A stretch of 64,000 nt of DNA, from contig NZ_JAFP01000001.1 of NCBI RefSeq assembly GCF_000526195.1, forward strand, positions 310,001 through 374,000. Direction: 5' to 3'. The notes beneath the pieces were generated by a model that did not search any database, had not been told where the DNA came from, and saw only the letters and a program-made list of their open reading frames with translations. A program made the position numbers and the translations under genes. Of the stretch, positions 9,670 through 18,742 are shown one piece after another (positions within the stretch are counted from its first letter, which is position 1; each line of letters starts with the position of its first letter). The stretch is from Hippea sp. KM1 (GTDB lineage Bacteria; Campylobacterota_A; Desulfurellia; Desulfurellales; Hippeaceae).

Positions 9670-10391
9670 GTGTTGCTGTTCTGATCCCTGCAAGGTTCAA
9701 TTCAAGCAGGTTTGAGGGTAAGGTTATAGCCCCTATTTTAGGTAAACCCATGATACAGTGGGTTTATGAGGGGGTAAGCGGTTCAAAGAAGGCCGATTTT
9801 TTGGCTGTTTTGACCGACGATGAGAGGGTTTACGATGTTGTTCGCTCCTTTGGCGGTAATGTCTATTTTGTTGAGGGTGATTTCAAAAGCGGAACCGATA
9901 GGGTTGCTGCATTCTGCAAGGATAGGGATTTTGATTATATAGTGAATATGCAGGCGGATGAGCCGCTGATTGACCCTTTGACGATAGATACCTTAATCAA
10001 TGTGGTTTTGTCTTCTAAGGATGCCATAGCCACGCTTGCAGGCCGCTGCAGGATGGATGAGGTTGACGATGAGAATGTGGTTAAGGTTGTTGTGGATAAC
10101 GACGGCTATGCGCTATATTTTTCCCGTTCGAGGATTCCGTTTAACAGAAGGGAATTTGATGGCTATCTTAAGCATATAGGCATATACGCCTATCCTAAGC
10201 AGCTTCTTATGAAGATGGCTTCACTTAAGGAGTCAACACTGGAGGCTGCTGAGGGGTTAGAGCAGCTCAGGGCTCTCCAGAACGGCATAAAGATAAGGGT
10301 GGGTTTTACGGATAAATTCCTCATAGGTGTCGATACAAAAGAGGATTTATTAAGGGTGGAGGAGTATCTTAGGGATAATGAACGGCGCTAA
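9666..10391 (+). CDS. kdsB: 3-deoxy-manno-octulosonate cytidylyltransferase
   Basis: Activates Kdo with CTP to CMP-Kdo for lipid A core assembly. Signature LIPARFNSSRFEGKVIAPI at the N-terminus (the family has PAR..S.R.PGK), NMQADEPLIDP, and YFSRSRIPF are visible. At 241 residues it is normal length. ATGA overlap with the kinase gene upstream and a 14-bp overlap with coaBC downstream. It confirms a Gram-negative envelope. Confidence 0.94.
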   Translation: MSVAVLIPARFNSSRFEGKVIAPILGKPMIQWVYEGVSGSKKADFLAVLTDDERVYDVVRSFGGNVYFVEGDFKSGTDRVAAFCKDRDFDYIVNMQADEPLIDPLTIDTLINVVLSSKDAIATLAGRCRMDEVDDENVVKVVVDNDGYALYFSRSRIPFNRREFDGYLKHIGIYAYPKQLLMKMASLKESTLEAAEGLEQLRALQNGIKIRVGFTDKFLIGVDTKEDLLRVEEYLRDNERR

Positions 10392-11583
10392 TGTTGTTTT
10401 AGGGGTTTCGGCCAGCATAGCCATATACAAATCATTGGAGGTCTTGAGTATTCTCAAAAAGAGGGGGTTCAACATAAGGGTTGCAATGACAAAAGAGGCA
10501 AGCAGGCTCATATCGCCTGTGGTCTATAAGGCGTTGACCGGAAGCGATGTGTATGTGGATGTGATGGAGGAGCTGGATTTTGAATCCACCAATATCACCC
10601 ATGTTGCTTTATCTAAATGGGCCGACATCTTTGCCGTTGTGCCTGCCACGGCCAATATTGTAGCTAAATTGGCCAACGGGATTGCCGATGATCCGGTTAG
10701 CCTTGTCGGGCTTGCAACCAATGCGTCAAAGGTTATAGCCCCTGCCATGAATTCATCGATGTATCTAAATCCCATAACACAGAGAAACCTCGACATTCTA
10801 AGGGAGAACGGCTTTCTGGTTGTTGAGCCCATAGAGGGCGATCTGGCATGCAACACAAAGGGTGTGGGACATATAGCCTTCTGTGAGGATATAGCCGATG
10901 TTATTGAATCAACAATGTATTTTAAGCATTTTGAGGATAAAACCATCATAGTAACAGCGGGCCCGACGCGGGAGCCAATAGACCCTGTTAGGTATATAAC
11001 CAACAAATCCAGCGGCAAGATGGGGTTTGCTTTAGCAAAGGTGGCAAGGTATATGGGGGCTGAGGTTGTTCTTATAAGCGGCAATACCCATCTTAGGACA
11101 CCGTATGGCGTTAAAAGGATAGATGTGGAGACGGCCGAGGATATGCTAAATGCCTTAAGGCATGAAATCTCTCGATCGAAGAATGAGATTATACTCATAA
11201 TGGCTGCTGCTATTGCGGATTTTAAGCCTTCTGAATTTACAAATAGAAAGATAAAAAAGGACGGCAGCGGTGAAATGGTGTTGAGGCTTAAGGAGAACCC
11301 CGATCTGACGGTTGAGGTTAAGAGGTTTGCCGATAGCCTGAATAAACACATAAGGGTGGTGGGTTTTGCGGCAGAGACCGATGATTTAATAAATAATGCC
11401 AAAAAGAAGATAGAGAAGAAGGGGCTTGAGTTTATCGTGGCCAACGATGTCTCAAGAAGCGATATAGCCTTTGGCAGTGAGGAGAACGAGGTCGCCATTA
11501 TCTATCCCGATGGGGCGATAGAGCACCTTCAAAAATCACCGAAACAGCAGATAGCCTATGAGATCTTAAGGAGGCTGATTTGA
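10378..11583 (+). CDS. coaBC: Phosphopantothenoylcysteine decarboxylase/phosphopantothenate-cysteine ligase
   Basis: Two consecutive steps of coenzyme A synthesis. The FMN-binding CoaC half (about 1-185) has THVALSKWAD, PATANIVAKLANGIADD, the PAMNSSMY motif and the flap cysteine in LACNTKGVGH. The CoaB half has VTAGPTREPIDPVRYITN and SSGKMG. Length 401 matches the fused bacterial enzyme. It overlaps kdsB by 14 bp and hisD by 4 bp. Confidence 0.96.
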   Translation: MNGANVVLGVSASIAIYKSLEVLSILKKRGFNIRVAMTKEASRLISPVVYKALTGSDVYVDVMEELDFESTNITHVALSKWADIFAVVPATANIVAKLANGIADDPVSLVGLATNASKVIAPAMNSSMYLNPITQRNLDILRENGFLVVEPIEGDLACNTKGVGHIAFCEDIADVIESTMYFKHFEDKTIIVTAGPTREPIDPVRYITNKSSGKMGFALAKVARYMGAEVVLISGNTHLRTPYGVKRIDVETAEDMLNALRHEISRSKNEIILIMAAAIADFKPSEFTNRKIKKDGSGEMVLRLKENPDLTVEVKRFADSLNKHIRVVGFAAETDDLINNAKKKIEKKGLEFIVANDVSRSDIAFGSEENEVAIIYPDGAIEHLQKSPKQQIAYEILRRLI

Positions 11584-12863
11584 TAGAGGTTAAAACCCAA
11601 AAGGACATAGAGGGATTCAGGGATATTGTAAGAAAGAGGGTTCTAAATCTTGAGGCGTATGAGGATGTTGTCAAGGGTATTGTGAGCGATGTTAAAAAGA
11701 GGGGCGATGAGGCCCTCTTTGAATACACCAGGCGTTTTGATGGGTTTGATCCTGAGGTTGAAGGCATAGGTGTTTCGCCTGCTGAGATAGATAAGCTTTC
11801 CGATACCATACCAAAGGAGCACAAAAGGGTAATAGAGTGTGCAGCAGATAGAATATATAGATTCCATGAGGCCTTTAAACCGAAATCTGCCTTCATAGAG
11901 GAAGATGGTGCTATATTGGGTGTAAGGATTACGCCGATAAAGAGGGCCGGGCTTTATGTTCCGGGGGGTAAGGCTGCATACCCTTCAACGGCGCTTATGA
12001 CCATTATCCCCGCTGTGGTTGCCGGCGTTGACGATATACAGATAGCAACGCCGTCTATTGGCGGCGATGTAAACCCTTATGTTGCCTTTATTGCCAAGAT
12101 GTTCGGTATTAGAAGGGTGTATAAGATTGGCGGTGCACAGGCCATTGCCGCATTTGCATACTCTACCCAGACCGTTGATGGGGTTGATGTTATAGCAGGC
12201 CCGGGGAATATATATGTTGCCACGGCAAAGAAGATCGTGTTTGGTGATGTGGGCATAGACAGTATTGCCGGGCCGTCTGAGATTATGGTTGTGGCGGATG
12301 GCTCATCAAATACAGAATACATAGCAAGGGATCTTTTGAGTCAGGCAGAACACGATGAACTTGCCGCCTGCTTCTTTGTCGGGTTTGAGAAGGGTTTAAC
12401 GGCTGAGGTTGAGAAGAGGTTTAAGGAGCTTGCAGACGACAATCCAAGAAGCAACATAACCACGGTTTCCAAAAGCAACGCCATATTTGCCTATTGCGAA
12501 AGCGATGATATTGCTGCCGAGCTGGTTGATGTGGTGGCGCCTGAACATTTAGAGCTCCACCTGAAGGATAATTACGGTTTTCTCAACAAGATAAGAAACG
12601 CCGGGGCTGTTTTTATAGGCGAGTATTCAACAGAACCCATCGGGGATTATGTGGCAGGCCCGAACCACACCTTGCCCACGGGTTCAACGGCGAGGTTTTT
12701 CTCACCCCTCTCCTGCGATACCTTCATGAAAAAGAGCAGCATAATCCATTTTCAAAAAAGGGGTTTTGATAGGGTTGCCTCCTGCGCCTCGGATTTTGCA
12801 AGGATTGAGGGTCTATATGCCCACAAAAACGCCATCGATGTGAGGATGGATGGAAATAGTTAA
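11580..12863 (+). CDS. hisD: Histidinol dehydrogenase
   Basis: Oxidises histidinol to histidine in two NAD-dependent steps. Seen: GPGNIYVATAKKIVFG, DSIAGPSEIMVVAD, the zinc-site segment DLLSQAEHDELA, VAPEHLELH and GPNHTLPTGSTARFFSPL. Length 427 is typical. TTG start overlapping the coaBC stop as TTGA. It stands alone here: no other his gene is in the window, so the pathway genes are dispersed in this genome. Confidence 0.96.
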   Translation: MIEVKTQKDIEGFRDIVRKRVLNLEAYEDVVKGIVSDVKKRGDEALFEYTRRFDGFDPEVEGIGVSPAEIDKLSDTIPKEHKRVIECAADRIYRFHEAFKPKSAFIEEDGAILGVRITPIKRAGLYVPGGKAAYPSTALMTIIPAVVAGVDDIQIATPSIGGDVNPYVAFIAKMFGIRRVYKIGGAQAIAAFAYSTQTVDGVDVIAGPGNIYVATAKKIVFGDVGIDSIAGPSEIMVVADGSSNTEYIARDLLSQAEHDELAACFFVGFEKGLTAEVEKRFKELADDNPRSNITTVSKSNAIFAYCESDDIAAELVDVVAPEHLELHLKDNYGFLNKIRNAGAVFIGEYSTEPIGDYVAGPNHTLPTGSTARFFSPLSCDTFMKKSSIIHFQKRGFDRVASCASDFARIEGLYAHKNAIDVRMDGNS

Positions 12864-13305
12864 ACCCACGCTCTTGGATGTGGATGGAATCTATAGCTTA
12901 GTTGAGTATTTTGCTAAAAGGGGTGATGTCCTAAAAAGGAGCAGGGAGGATATTGCCGAGCGTATCAGGGAGTTTACCTGTATCAAGGATGGTGGAGATG
13001 TTGTTGCGGCAAGCAGCCTGAGGCTTTACTATCCATTTTTGGCAGAGATCAGGAGCATAGTGGTTAAAGAGATCTATCAGAATAAGGGTTTGGGTGCTGC
13101 TTTGGTTGAGGCATCCCTTGATGAGGCGAGGCGATTGAATGTTAAGGATGTCTTTGCCCTGACTTTCAAAAAGGAGTTCTTTTTGAGATTGGGTTTTGTT
13201 GAGATAGACAAGAAAGAACTCCCCTCTAAGAAGATCTGGGAGGATTGCGTAAATTGCCCACTATTCCCCTCTTGTAAGGAGGAGGCGGTCATAATTTCCC
13301 TATAG
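12850..13305 (+). CDS. GNAT N-acetyltransferase, short ArgA-type N-acetylglutamate synthase
   Basis: A 151-residue GNAT protein with the acetyl-CoA site VVKEIYQNKGLGAALVEASL and the C-terminal KIWEDCVNCPLFPSC motif that marks the short ArgA-like enzymes. These acetylate glutamate as the first step of arginine synthesis. argB, the next enzyme, is at 31371, unlinked. It overlaps hisD by 14 bp and is the last gene of the leading run; an AT-rich promoter region follows. Confidence 0.8.
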   Translation: MEIVKPTLLDVDGIYSLVEYFAKRGDVLKRSREDIAERIREFTCIKDGGDVVAASSLRLYYPFLAEIRSIVVKEIYQNKGLGAALVEASLDEARRLNVKDVFALTFKKEFFLRLGFVEIDKKELPSKKIWEDCVNCPLFPSCKEEAVIISL

Positions 13306-13342
13306 TTAATATCTTACTCAATACTGCCTTTATTAACATACT

Positions 13343-13380
13343 TTGACAAAATTGACAAAAAACGACTAATTTTATATCAT
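13343..13380 (+). promoter_or_regulatory. Sigma70-type promoter of the glutamate synthase operon with duplicated -35 hexamer
   Basis: In the 107-bp gap before the operon, TTGACA (13352-13357) is followed after 17 bp by TATCAT (13375-13380). A second TTGACA lies at 13343-13348; together they form a perfect 9-bp tandem direct repeat, TTGACAAAA twice. GGAGG at 13401-13405 then serves the GTG start at 13413. Confidence 0.7.
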
Positions 13381-13412
13381 TTGTGTCCAAAGTTTTTTAA
13401 GGAGGCAAACAA

Positions 13413-14927
13413 GTGAAATGGATGAAGAATCTAAAAGACTATGTGCCACCTTCCTTCGTCGTAGAAAGGGATGATTATAGATGTATAAGGTGTAAGGCGT
13501 GCGTTGAGCAGTGTTCGTTTGATGCAACCTTCTATGACGAGGAGGAGGATAGGGTTTGGAATTGGAATGCCAACTGCGTTGGGTGTAATAGGTGTGTTGC
13601 CATCTGCCCCACAGAGGCTATAGTTGTTAGGCGTGCCGAGCCGTCCTATCGCTATAACCACAACTGGAGCGGGCATATAGATAGCCTGAAAAAAAGGGCT
13701 ATGTTTGGTGGAACGCCCGTGGTTTCCATGGGTAATGATAAGCCGTATCCCATCTATTGGGATCATCTGCTTCTGAATGCATCACAGGTTACAAACCCCT
13801 CCATTGACCCGTTAAGGGAGCCTATGGAGCTAAAGACATTCCTTGGAAGGAAACCCCAGGCTTTGAGTGTTTCAGATGGCGGATTGAAGACCCGATTGGC
13901 GCCCCAACTTGAATTGGAGGTGCCTGTAATGTTTGCCGCCATGAGCTATGGGGCTTTGAGTTATAATGTTATAGAGGCTTTAGGGAGGGCAGCCAAAGAG
14001 GTTGGAACATATTACAACTCCGGAGAGGGTGGTCTGAATAAGGATCACTATAAGTTTAAGGGGAATATTATTGTTCAGGTGGCATCCGGCAGGTTTGGTG
14101 TTCATAAGGATTATTTGGATGTTGGAAGTGCCATCGAGATTAAGATAGGACAGGGTGCAAAGCCCGGTATCGGTGGGCATCTGCCGGGTGAGAAGGTCTC
14201 TGAGACCATATCCGAGACCAGAATGATGCCCAAGGGCTCTGATGCCATTTCTCCTGCGCCCCATCACGATGTTTACTCAATCGAGGACTTAAGACAGCTA
14301 ATTTATGCTTTAAAAGAGGCCACAGAATACAAGAAGCCGGTTGCCGTTAAGATTGCAGCTGTCCACAATGTCGCTGCTATTGCAAGCGGTATAGCAAGGG
14401 CTGGTGCAGACATCATAGTATTGGATGGATTCAAGGGTGGAACAGGTGCAGCGCCACAGGTCATAAGGGATAATGTGGGTCTGCCTATCGAGCTTGCCCT
14501 GGCCGTTGTTGATGAGAGGTTGAGACAGGAAGGCATCAGACAGGATGTCTCTATTGTTATAGGCGGTGGCGTAAGAAATTCCATGGATGTGGTTAAGGCC
14601 ATAGCGCTTGGGGCTGATGCTGTTTACATAGGAACGGCGGCCCTGGTGGCTATAGGGTGCACCATGTGTCAGCAGTGTCATACGGGAAGGTGTGCCTGGG
14701 GTATATCGACGCAGGATCCACACTTGGGCAAGAGGGTTAATCCAGACATAGCAAGTAAGAGGCTTATAAACCTCCTTGAGGTTTGGGCTTTGGAGATAAA
14801 GGAAACGATGGGTGCTATGGGTATAAACTCCATAGAGTCGTTGAGGGGCAATAGGCTTAATCTGCGCGGCGTGGGCTTGACAGAGAAAGAGCTTGAAATA
14901 CTTGGCGTGCTGCCAGCAGGAGAGTAA
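13413..14927 (+). CDS. gltB2: Glutamate synthase FMN-domain subunit with N-terminal ferredoxin domain (archaeal/Thermotoga type)
   Basis: The catalytic synthase subunit that makes glutamate from 2-oxoglutarate and ammonia. Residues 20-75 hold two [4Fe-4S] motifs (CIRCKACVEQC and CVGCNRCVAICP); the rest is the FMN TIM barrel, with GGLKTRLAPQ, YNSGEGG, KIGQGAKPG, GGTGAAP and IGGGVRNSMDV, and the cysteine cluster CTMCQQCHTGRC near the end. In most bacteria this domain is part of one large GltB; here the domains are separate genes, as in Thermotoga maritima and archaea. GTG start with a strong RBS. Confidence 0.93.
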   Translation: MKWMKNLKDYVPPSFVVERDDYRCIRCKACVEQCSFDATFYDEEEDRVWNWNANCVGCNRCVAICPTEAIVVRRAEPSYRYNHNWSGHIDSLKKRAMFGGTPVVSMGNDKPYPIYWDHLLLNASQVTNPSIDPLREPMELKTFLGRKPQALSVSDGGLKTRLAPQLELEVPVMFAAMSYGALSYNVIEALGRAAKEVGTYYNSGEGGLNKDHYKFKGNIIVQVASGRFGVHKDYLDVGSAIEIKIGQGAKPGIGGHLPGEKVSETISETRMMPKGSDAISPAPHHDVYSIEDLRQLIYALKEATEYKKPVAVKIAAVHNVAAIASGIARAGADIIVLDGFKGGTGAAPQVIRDNVGLPIELALAVVDERLRQEGIRQDVSIVIGGGVRNSMDVVKAIALGADAVYIGTAALVAIGCTMCQQCHTGRCAWGISTQDPHLGKRVNPDIASKRLINLLEVWALEIKETMGAMGINSIESLRGNRLNLRGVGLTEKELEILGVLPAGE

Positions 14928-14938
14928 GGAGAACTTAA

Positions 14939-15379
14939 ATGAGAGTGGTAAGGATAAAAGAGGATAACTGTGTTTACTGCCATCTGTGTGAGGTTGCATG
15001 TATCGTTGAGCATTCACAATCCAAGGATATTATAAAGGCCTTCAAGAAAGAGGAAAAACCCATTGCAAGGTGTACGGTGGAGTTTAATTACCCCGTCTCG
15101 CTTTCTGTTATGTGCAGGCACTGCGAGGATGCCCCGTGTATAGAGGCCTGTCAGAACGGTTCTATGCACAGGGATGAGAGGGGGTATGTGGTTGTTAATC
15201 CGGATACTTGCGTCGGTTGCTGGATGTGTATAATGGCCTGTCCTTACGGCGTTATAAAGAGGGATAACCGAAGAGAGGTTTGGGGATTGTCCACAAAATG
15301 CGATGCCTGTCCAGAAAGGGAAATACCTGCCTGCGTTGAGGCTTGTCCAAACGAGGCTTTAACTTTTGAGGAACTGTAA
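14939..15379 (+). CDS. Polyferredoxin subunit of glutamate synthase (four [4Fe-4S] motifs)
   Basis: A 146-residue electron carrier with four cysteine groups: CVYCHLCEVAC, CRHCEDAPCIEAC, CVGCWMCIMACP and CDACPEREIPACVEACP. The pattern is that of HycB/DMSO-reductase-B-like ferredoxins. It most likely shuttles electrons from the flavin oxidoreductase (next gene) to the FMN subunit (previous gene). AAGGAGA lies just before the ATG. Spacing to both neighbours is about 11 bp, so it is in the operon. Confidence 0.88.
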   Translation: MRVVRIKEDNCVYCHLCEVACIVEHSQSKDIIKAFKKEEKPIARCTVEFNYPVSLSVMCRHCEDAPCIEACQNGSMHRDERGYVVVNPDTCVGCWMCIMACPYGVIKRDNRREVWGLSTKCDACPEREIPACVEACPNEALTFEEL

Positions 15380-15390
15380 AGGGGAAAATC

Positions 15391-16650
15391 ATGAGGGTTG
15401 TTATAATCGGTAATTCGGTTGCATCTGTTAACGCCATTGAGGCGATAAGGGAGAAGGATAAGATATCCACCATCACTGTCATCTCTGATGAGAATTACAG
15501 GGCTTATTCCCATCCCCTTCTGCCCAACCTCGTTATAGGTGAGGTTAGCAGATCCGAGGAGCGTTTCTATTACAGAAGACAGGACTTCTATGAGAAGAAC
15601 AAGGTTGAGACGATTCTGGGTAAAAGGGCGGTAAGGATATTGCCAAAGAACAAGCAGGTGGAGTTAGATAACGCTCAGAAGGTCGAATACGACAAGTTGC
15701 TCATAGCCTGCGGTGGAAATCCTGTAAAACCCCCGATGGAGGGGCTGGATCTTGAGGGTGTTCATACGCTAACCAACATAAAGGCCGCAGATAAACTGAG
15801 GAAGGATCTTAAAAACATAAAGAAGTGCGTTGTTATAGGCGGTGGCTTAATCGGTTCCAAGACGGCTGAGAAGCTGGCCAAGAAGGGTATATCTGTAACC
15901 CTTGTTGAGCTAATGAGAAGGGTTCTCTATCCCGTTTTGGACGATACGGCGGCAGATTACATCCACAAAGAGCTAAAGGCCTTAGGCGTTAGGCTTGTGT
16001 TAAATGACTCTGTTGAGGAGATATTCGGTGATAAAAGGGTTAAAGGTGTAAGGTTAAAAAGCGGCAAACAGATTGAGGCAGACGGCGTGGTGGTGGCCGT
16101 TGGTGTTGCGCCCAATGCATCTTTGGCAAAGGATGCCGGATTGGATGTTGATAGGGGTGTGGTGGTAAACGACTTTATGCAGACAAGCGATGAGAATATA
16201 TTTGCAGCGGGTGATGTTGCCCAGGCCTATGATTTGGTAATGTCTCAGAAGAGGCCTATACCAATACTGCCTCTGGCTGCAAGACAGGGTAGGGTTGCAG
16301 GCCTCAATATGGTCGGCATGGATGTAAAATACAAGGGTGGTTTTGCAACCAACTCCATTACGATAGGTAAGGTTAGCTTTATCTCTATGGGCATTGTTGA
16401 TTCCGATGAGCTTGAGGTGTTAAAGATTAAAAGAGACGGTGAGTATAGAAAATTCTTGATAGACGGGGATAACAGGCTAAAGGGCGCTATTCTTGTGGGC
16501 AATATTGAAAAAGCCGGTATGTTTAACTGGATGATTCAGAATAGATTTGATGTCTCCTGGATCAAGGATACCTTCCTAAACAGCGATTTCGGATGGAAGT
16601 ATTTTGATAAGGCCTTCAGGGTGTTGAGGCTGGATAGAAAAATAAAATAA
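15391..16650 (+). CDS. FAD-dependent pyridine nucleotide oxidoreductase, glutamate synthase electron-input subunit
   Basis: A 419-residue flavoprotein of the NADH-oxidase/nitrite-reductase-like class. It has an N-terminal FAD Rossmann motif (VVIIGNSVASVNAIEAI), the NAD(P) motif VVIGGGLIGSKTAEKLAKKG near residue 150, and the FAD-closing EENIFAAGDVA-type segment (DENIFAAGDVAQAYD). In the split glutamate synthase it takes the place of GltD and accepts electrons from NAD(P)H. No active-site disulfide is evident. Position between the polyferredoxin and amidotransferase genes supports the assignment. Confidence 0.86.
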   Translation: MRVVIIGNSVASVNAIEAIREKDKISTITVISDENYRAYSHPLLPNLVIGEVSRSEERFYYRRQDFYEKNKVETILGKRAVRILPKNKQVELDNAQKVEYDKLLIACGGNPVKPPMEGLDLEGVHTLTNIKAADKLRKDLKNIKKCVVIGGGLIGSKTAEKLAKKGISVTLVELMRRVLYPVLDDTAADYIHKELKALGVRLVLNDSVEEIFGDKRVKGVRLKSGKQIEADGVVVAVGVAPNASLAKDAGLDVDRGVVVNDFMQTSDENIFAAGDVAQAYDLVMSQKRPIPILPLAARQGRVAGLNMVGMDVKYKGGFATNSITIGKVSFISMGIVDSDELEVLKIKRDGEYRKFLIDGDNRLKGAILVGNIEKAGMFNWMIQNRFDVSWIKDTFLNSDFGWKYFDKAFRVLRLDRKIK

Positions 16651-16662
16651 CGGGTGGTTAAG

Positions 16663-17790
16663 ATGGAGCTTGTTAAGGATATATCGGGTTGTGGTATTGC
16701 GGGTTTTATAAACACCGATGGCGAGAGGGTGTCTGGCGTCGATATTGTTGATGCCATTACGCTTATGAGGGATAGAGGCAATGGCTTGGGAGCGGGTTTT
16801 GCCGCTTACGGTATCTATCCAGATTTTAAGGAGTTTTACGCCCTCCATGTGATGTACGATGATGAGTTTGCCAGAAAGCAGACGGAGGAGTATTTAGAGA
16901 GAAAAGTGCATATTGAGCAGCACGGCGGTATGCCCACAAGGCCCATAAAGAAGAAAAGACCGATGTTCTTTGTCTATTTTGTCAGGCCGAGGGAGCAGTC
17001 GACAAAGGCAGAGAGTGAGGAGTTCAGACTGGAGGAGGCCGAGGAGTTTATCTTCAAATTGGTTATGTATATAAACGAGAGGATAGACGGGGCTTTTGTC
17101 ATCTCTTCGGGCAAGAACATGGGTGTTTTTAAGGGCGTTGGATACCCCGATGAGATAGCAAACTTCTTTAGGGTGGATGAATATAAGGCCTTCTGCTGGA
17201 CGGCGCACAACAGGTTTCCAACCAATACACCCGGATGGTGGGGTGGAGCCCATCCCTTCTCGTTGTTGGGCTGGAGCGTTGTGCATAACGGCGAGATCTC
17301 ATCATACGGAGCCAATAAGCGTTATTTGGAGATGTATGGGTATAAGTGTACACAGAAGACCGATACAGAGGTTGTTGTATATCTGTTGGATTTGCTGGTC
17401 AGAAAGCACGGTCTGCATCTAAATATGGTGGGCAAGATCTTTGCTCCTCCATTATGGGATGAGATAGAACTCATGGCGGAGAAGGATAGGGAGCTTTATA
17501 AGGCGTTGAGGATGGTTTACGGCGGTGCGATGCTCAACGGACCGTTCTCCATAATAGTGGGCTTTAAAGGCGGTATGTTCGGTTTGAACGATAGGATAAA
17601 ACTAAGACCGCTGGTGGTTGCGAAGAAGGGTTCTAATGTCTATATGGCAAGTGAGGAGTCTGCTATACGCTATATAGCCAAGGATTTGGATGAGATATAT
17701 ATGCCGAAGGCGGGTGAGCCCATCATAGCCATGCTCACCGATGAGGCGTATGAGAAGGTTTACGGTGATAAGGAGAGAACATATGTATGA
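16663..17790 (+). CDS. gltB1: Glutamate synthase glutaminase (class II amidotransferase) subunit
   Basis: Releases ammonia from glutamine for the synthase subunit. The class II (Ntn) nucleophile is the cysteine in SGCGIAGFIN; it lies about ten residues from the start, so a short propeptide must be removed. Other marks are TAHNRFPTNTPGWWGGAHPF and VVHNGEISSYGANKRY. ATG 16663 has a GGGTGG five bases upstream; GTG 16654 is possible. The 3' end overlaps the next gene by 8 bp. Confidence 0.92.
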   Translation: MELVKDISGCGIAGFINTDGERVSGVDIVDAITLMRDRGNGLGAGFAAYGIYPDFKEFYALHVMYDDEFARKQTEEYLERKVHIEQHGGMPTRPIKKKRPMFFVYFVRPREQSTKAESEEFRLEEAEEFIFKLVMYINERIDGAFVISSGKNMGVFKGVGYPDEIANFFRVDEYKAFCWTAHNRFPTNTPGWWGGAHPFSLLGWSVVHNGEISSYGANKRYLEMYGYKCTQKTDTEVVVYLLDLLVRKHGLHLNMVGKIFAPPLWDEIELMAEKDRELYKALRMVYGGAMLNGPFSIIVGFKGGMFGLNDRIKLRPLVVAKKGSNVYMASEESAIRYIAKDLDEIYMPKAGEPIIAMLTDEAYEKVYGDKERTYV

Positions 17791-18529
17791 GATAGATGCA
17801 AAGGATGTTTACTATAGGGACTTAAACGAGAGGATTAGAGAGGCCATAAGGGAGCATCAGAGGGATATAGTTTTGCACAATGTCTGCGGTCAGTATTACA
17901 TAGGCTGTGGCTTGAACGACAAGGATATAAAGATCACCATAAACGGTGTACCGGGCAATGATCTTGGTGCATTTATGAATGGGCCTACCATCATTGTTAA
18001 CGATGATACTCAAGACGGTGTTGGTAATACGATGAACGGCGGCAAGATCGTTGTTTACGGTCATGCCGGTGATGTTGTGGCATACAGCATGAGGGGCGGC
18101 AAGATATTTATCGAAAAGGATGTGGGCTATAGGGCCTGTATACACATGAAGGCGTATAAAGAGATGAACCCCACCGTTGTTATAGGTGGTTGTGCCGGTG
18201 CGTTTATGGGTGAGTATATGGCCGGTGGCACACTGATCTTGTTGGGTTTAACAAGGAGTGAGGAGAAGCCCATAACAGGCATGTATCTGGCCACCGGTAT
18301 GCACGGGGGCAAGATATTCATCCGTGGAAGGGTGGATGAGCACCTTCTGTGGAAGGAGGCTGTGATTGTCAGCCCGGATAAAGAGGAGCTAAAGAAAATC
18401 GAAGAGGAAGTTAAAGAATTTTGCAATTTATTTAAAATTGACTATAATAAAGTTATGGATGAGGAATTTGTAAAGGTTGTCCCGAAATCGACAAGACCTT
18501 ACGGGCATCTTTACATTCCAGGGCCTTAA
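17783..18529 (+). CDS. gltB3: Glutamate synthase GXGXG (alpha-subunit C-terminal) domain protein
   Basis: Structural beta-helix subunit equivalent to the C-terminal domain of GltB. The repeated GGxxxxxG turns (MNGGKIVVYGHAGD, MRGGKIFIEKDVG, MAGGTLILLG, MHGGKIFIRG) are plain. At 248 residues from ATG 17783 (MYEIDAKDVYYRDL) it is normal for the stand-alone form; an earlier GTG would overlap the previous gene more than needed. Last gene of the operon; 6S RNA follows after 11 bp. Confidence 0.93.
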   Translation: MYEIDAKDVYYRDLNERIREAIREHQRDIVLHNVCGQYYIGCGLNDKDIKITINGVPGNDLGAFMNGPTIIVNDDTQDGVGNTMNGGKIVVYGHAGDVVAYSMRGGKIFIEKDVGYRACIHMKAYKEMNPTVVIGGCAGAFMGEYMAGGTLILLGLTRSEEKPITGMYLATGMHGGKIFIRGRVDEHLLWKEAVIVSPDKEELKKIEEEVKEFCNLFKIDYNKVMDEEFVKVVPKSTRPYGHLYIPGP

Positions 18530-18540
18530 AATTAATAGGA

Positions 18541-18713
18541 CCCTGGGGCATTCGTGATGTGCTTTTTTCCTTAGAGCCAACACCTAACAATGGGGGGCTG
18601 GCTCTGGTTGGGGGTGAGCATGCCTCAAAAGAGGAAGCAAGCCCCTAATCACGAGGCTCCCACCTATCGTTGTTAGGTTCTAGGAAGAAGACAACACACG
18701 GTGTCCCCGGGGT
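18541..18713 (+). ncRNA. ssrS: 6S RNA
   Basis: 6S RNA binds sigma70-RNA polymerase as an open-promoter mimic. The 5' end (CCCTGGGGCATTCGTG) pairs with the 3' end (CACGGTGTCCCCGGGG) to close a long rod, followed by a T5 tract. The interior has the conserved GGTT...GGTGAGCATGC segment, close to the E. coli sequence. Its position just upstream of the 5-formyl-THF cyclo-ligase gene repeats the ssrS-ygfA linkage of many bacteria. A weak promoter-like pair TTGCAA / TATAAT (18421-18426, 18443-18448) lies in the 3' end of the preceding gene and may start a precursor. Ends are accurate to a few bases. Confidence 0.92.
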
Positions 18714-18742
18714 TTTTATTATATAAACATAAGAGGACAACT

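Noticed and set aside
10524-11498. Long antisense frame (324 residues) opposite coaBC
   Set aside because: coaBC is a complete, recognisable enzyme on the other strand; the antisense translation is Ser/Leu-rich with no motif and no RBS, a codon-usage shadow.
14310-15017. Antisense frame of 235 residues across the glutamate synthase genes
   Set aside because: It covers the end of one conserved gene and the start of another; composition is that of a shadow frame.
18530-18742. tRNA or riboswitch before the cyclo-ligase gene
   Set aside because: No cloverleaf or known aptamer; the closing stem and GGTGAGCATGC core identify 6S RNA.
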